45,764 nucleotides of DNA, taken from NCBI GenBank assembly GCA_015680685.1, contig MNCI01004661.1, forward strand, positions 431,929 to 477,692, read 5' to 3'. This DNA comes from Gnetum montanum. Taxonomy: Eukaryota > Streptophyta > Gnetopsida > Gnetales > Gnetaceae. The position numbers and the translations under genes are program-made. This document shows, one piece after another, positions 43,042-45,764 of this stretch (the first letter of the stretch is position 1; every line of letters starts with the position of its first letter). Below the pieces are notes generated by a model. It saw only the letters and a program-made list of their open reading frames with translations, was not told the origin of the DNA and searched no databases.

Positions 43042-45764
43042 TTAGCATAGGTGGCCATCTCCCCCATGACTGAGTTGTAAGGAAGAGATCCGAAATAATG
43101 AGCGCCTGTTTGAATTTCTAAGAAGTGCCCAACTTCTCCCAATTGATGATCTTAGATTCAGGGGTGGAAGTTGGCGATGCTCATGTTCCAATGTATATAT
43201 GCTTTCATTGTTAGCATGAGTTGTCACCTTAGTTTGCTCCATGCATATTTGCTTGCTCCTTCGAGTGGCTGTCAACCACGGGGTGTCTACTACTAGTTGC
43301 ATGGTTGCTACATACAGGCATCTTTGTTTCTCACTTTCATAGGCACACCTCTCATATGGAGGCATATCCTCCATGTCATCACCCGATGAATCACTGTATG
43401 TGATGCATGGAATTTTCTTCTTCTCGATCTTTCCGTAAATATTCATCTTAGAAATTTGTAAGGAAAGATCATAGATTCCTAGGTACGCGTCTACGGTACT
43501 TAGCAATGGCCTTCCCATTATAATGGGGAAACCCCCTTCGTTGTTAACCTTAATCACCAGGAAATTGGTTGGGTATGACCACCCACACATAGTGGTAATA
43601 ACATCCTCCACCAATCCCAAGGGAATGGTGATGGACTGGTCTGCCAGCTCTAGTTGAATGTTGCTCTTCTTAAGTTGGGGTAGGTTTCAGGCGTGATACA
43701 TCTTTCTTGAAATTAAGTTGACTCCGGAACCTGAGTCAAGAAGAGCCCTATGTGGTTCATTTCTGGCGATCTATAAATGAATTAAGGGATTCTCAGGGTC
43801 AGATAGTTTCCTAGGAAGGTGGCCCACCTTTATCCAGTCAGTTACGATATGTGTCAACATAACCGTTTGCGTACTTAGTTGTTGGACTGAAGGGTTCTCC
43901 GAAGCGTTAGTGGTTAGAGGCCTATACATGTGCCCAATCGCTTGTTGTTGTGAGAGTTTGTCTGGGCTTTTGGTTCTAAAATAAGGTCTTCTCTTTTTAC
44001 AGTTGTCAGAACCAACAGCAGGTTGGATATTTACAGCTCTCGCAGCGTGACATTGATGCGGTTGAGGAGGAAGTTCCCCTTGCATTGTTGGAGTAGGAGG
44101 TGTTACGGGAACTACTTGAGATGGAAGAGGTGCAGATGGATTAGGAGGATGGTGTGGGTATGGAGTGTCTCTTGGAGGAGAAGAAGTCCTTCTGAAGTAC
44201 TCCCGAGCTTGGTAGTGACGGTTGGGGGTTGTGTGACCCATAGAGTCACTTGGAGAAATCGGCTGCTGCACATAATATCCATAAGGATCAGGCTGCTGGT
44301 AAGGGTACTGTTGTTTCGGCGATGGCATCCCCCATGACTGTGGGTATTGCCATTGCTGATGCTGTCCGATGGGCTGAGGTGGAGTTCCACTTGGATAATA
44401 CGTTAGTGGGTGGTGGAACTGCCTTAGGTTACCTTGTGGATAAGGTAACCTTCTGGTTGTTTGTCGTTGATTAAGTCTTGGATTTAGTGCATACACCCCA
44501 GACTCCTGTAGATGTGAGATAATAGGACAACATTCCTTAGGATGGTCATAGTAGCAGACCTTACATCCACCATCATCGTCTGTGTCAGAATCTACAGCCA
44601 CATCGGAGTTAATGATTTTTCCCTTATCCTTGTTATGTGCAGGGCTTAAATCTCTCCTCTTTTTCTTTCCTTTGTCACTACTTTGCTCTACCTTATACTC
44701 TTCTACAATTTTCAAGACTATTTCAATTCTTGAGTCCAAGGAATCCCACATCTGATCTACTTTGGCTGATACTTCGGTTGTTAATTTTTGGATTGGCAAA
44801 GTTTTCCAATTCACCAACTCTTCGATTGTGGACTCATCCTCTTCATCACAAAATTTCACTCCCTTCTTTTGAAGAGAGGGATCGTGGTTGTACTCCTCCG
44901 CACTTTCCCTCTTACGTAGCTCACCCTCTTTTTGCGCTACTTGTTCCAACAAACTTTCAACTTCATGGGCTCTAAGTTGGGAATGTTTCCCTTGGGCATA
45001 AGTCCCAAGAGTTCTTCTCGTTTCATTACTTAGCCCATCCACGATGTGGCGAAGTTGATTCCACTTAGCGTACCCATGGCCTGGGCAATGATGTAGTAGT
45101 GTATAGTAATGGGCCATGGTAGCATCCAAGGGTTCATAAGCACCTTGTTTCCAATCTTGGATCTGCTTACACAAATTGGACACTCTAGAGTACGTCTGAT
45201 GTTTGTTGTTGAATAGTTCAAGCATCGTACTCCACCTCCTGATGGTTTTTGATTCTAAGGACTGGTACTAGCTCTCTGCTTCTTTGGTGAGTGTCCTTGG
45301 GAATAACTTAAGCTTCTGCCACTCATTATCTATATTTTGCAAGGCACATGCATCGTGGAATGCCTGTAAATGATGTTGAGGATCAGTGTTGTATCCCCCT
45401 TCAAAACGTGGGATATTATTTATGTCCAAACGCTTGATTCGACTGTCTTTTAAGTGCCTTGTGGGGATCCTAATTGCCTCTGTGATGTCTAGCATACTTC
45501 GGGTTGTGAGTAGGGGTTCGTCATGATCATCCCTGTCATGACCTCTGTGATGTCTTCGTGGTGGTTCCCTACTCTCCCTACATCCTTGCCCTTGTCCTAA
45601 CTCCTCTCAAAATTCCTGTCAAGGTCTTTCATCTCTTTTACTTTTATCCTCACCTTTATGCTCACGATGGCTACGTCCAGATGTGGAAGAAGAGTGTGAA
45701 TGGTGAGATGAAGGAGAAGAGGAAGGGGATCCATCACCATGGCAATGTTTCTTACCTTCTCTTC
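43042..45764 (-). pseudogene. Fused gag-protease-tail ORF of E6 (N-terminus outside window)
   Basis: One frame from the window edge to TAA at 43042, with no frameshift and only five stops, all explainable by C-to-T or G-to-A change. The longest open part is 45225-43771 (484 codons). It holds a Ser/His-rich linker, the gag domain (IPRFEGGYNTDPQHHLQAF near 45430; LRHIVDGLSNETRRTLGTYA near 45050), a charged helix, a zinc-knuckle-like CKVCYYDHPKECC (about 44580-44540), a Pro/Gln-rich region, protease (RALLDSGSGVNLIS; FPIIMGRPLLSTVDA) and the tail SHGGDGHLC. RT and integrase are absent, with the same junction as E5. Confidence 0.85.

Larger units (their letters stand above)
41104..45764 (-). mobile_element. 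E6: non-autonomous Ty3/Athila-like element, 3' part
   Basis: On the minus strand: gag-protease-tail (45764-43042), a 3' region with an internal deletion, purine tract (42052-42042) and 3' LTR (42041-41104). It has the same RT/integrase-less layout as E5. The 5' LTR lies right of the window. Flanking bases ACAAG (41099-41103) should be its target duplication. It is the least decayed gag-protease copy. Confidence 0.9.

Noticed and set aside
44023-44337. Plus-strand open frame opposite E6 gag
   Set aside because: It is the complement of the Pro/Gln-rich part of gag; the same shadow occurs in E5.

Overview
The window is nuclear DNA from a seed plant with a repeat-rich genome. The evidence is a spliced plant-type F-box gene, a plant L1-type LINE with an ORF1 that ends in a zinc knuckle, and several Ty3 (Gypsy) LTR retrotransposons of Athila/Tat type. 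Their primer-binding sites resemble the tRNA-Asp-type site known from that lineage. The species cannot be read from the sequence; a large-genome plant is likely, but this is inference. Nothing bacterial, viral or organellar was recognised.

Left part (1-12284) is a stack of nested elements. E1 (+, 1-2404) is the 3' end of one element plus its 3' LTR. It abuts the 3' internal region of E2 (-, 2405-10327), a decayed element with gag, protease, reverse transcriptase/RNase H and integrase remnants. The 5' LTR of E2 in turn cuts an ORF of E3 (+, 10328-12284), whose 3' LTR is intact. The simplest order is E3 first, then E2 into E3, then E1 into E2.

Middle part (12285-24724) is the only stretch with single-copy character. 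It holds old repeat debris, a transposon-protein-like ORF with an 86-bp tandem duplication, the F-box gene (minus strand, two exons, 502 codons, 16297-18592), and a decayed LINE (minus strand, 18940-23735) lying just upstream of the F-box gene in the same orientation.

Right part (24725-45764) is a second nest. E4 (+) is interrupted three times: by a solo LTR in gag (26946-27815), by E5 (29381-37137, exact 5-bp target duplication ACTAT), and by E7 (from 37213). E7 is cut by E6 (minus strand, 41104 to the window end). The 3' LTR of E5 carries another solo LTR (36103-36840, target duplication ATACT) that contains an assembly gap (one N).

Main observations: (1) E5 and E6 share a non-autonomous design in which one long frame joins gag and protease directly to a short tail ending SHGGD(N/G)HLC, with no RT or integrase. 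(2) Most of the LTRs carry, just upstream of the TATA box, palindromes with a GATATC core (best form GCGATATCGC); copy number varies from one to four, even between the two LTRs of one element. (3) Their 3' regions hold short conserved ORFs with hydrophobic ends and repeated TCATGGGGG tracts. (4) Several frames are free of frameshifts yet full of stops of the kind made by C-to-T change, as expected from cytosine methylation. (5) Three separate insertions fall within a 70-bp homologous stretch of the protease region.
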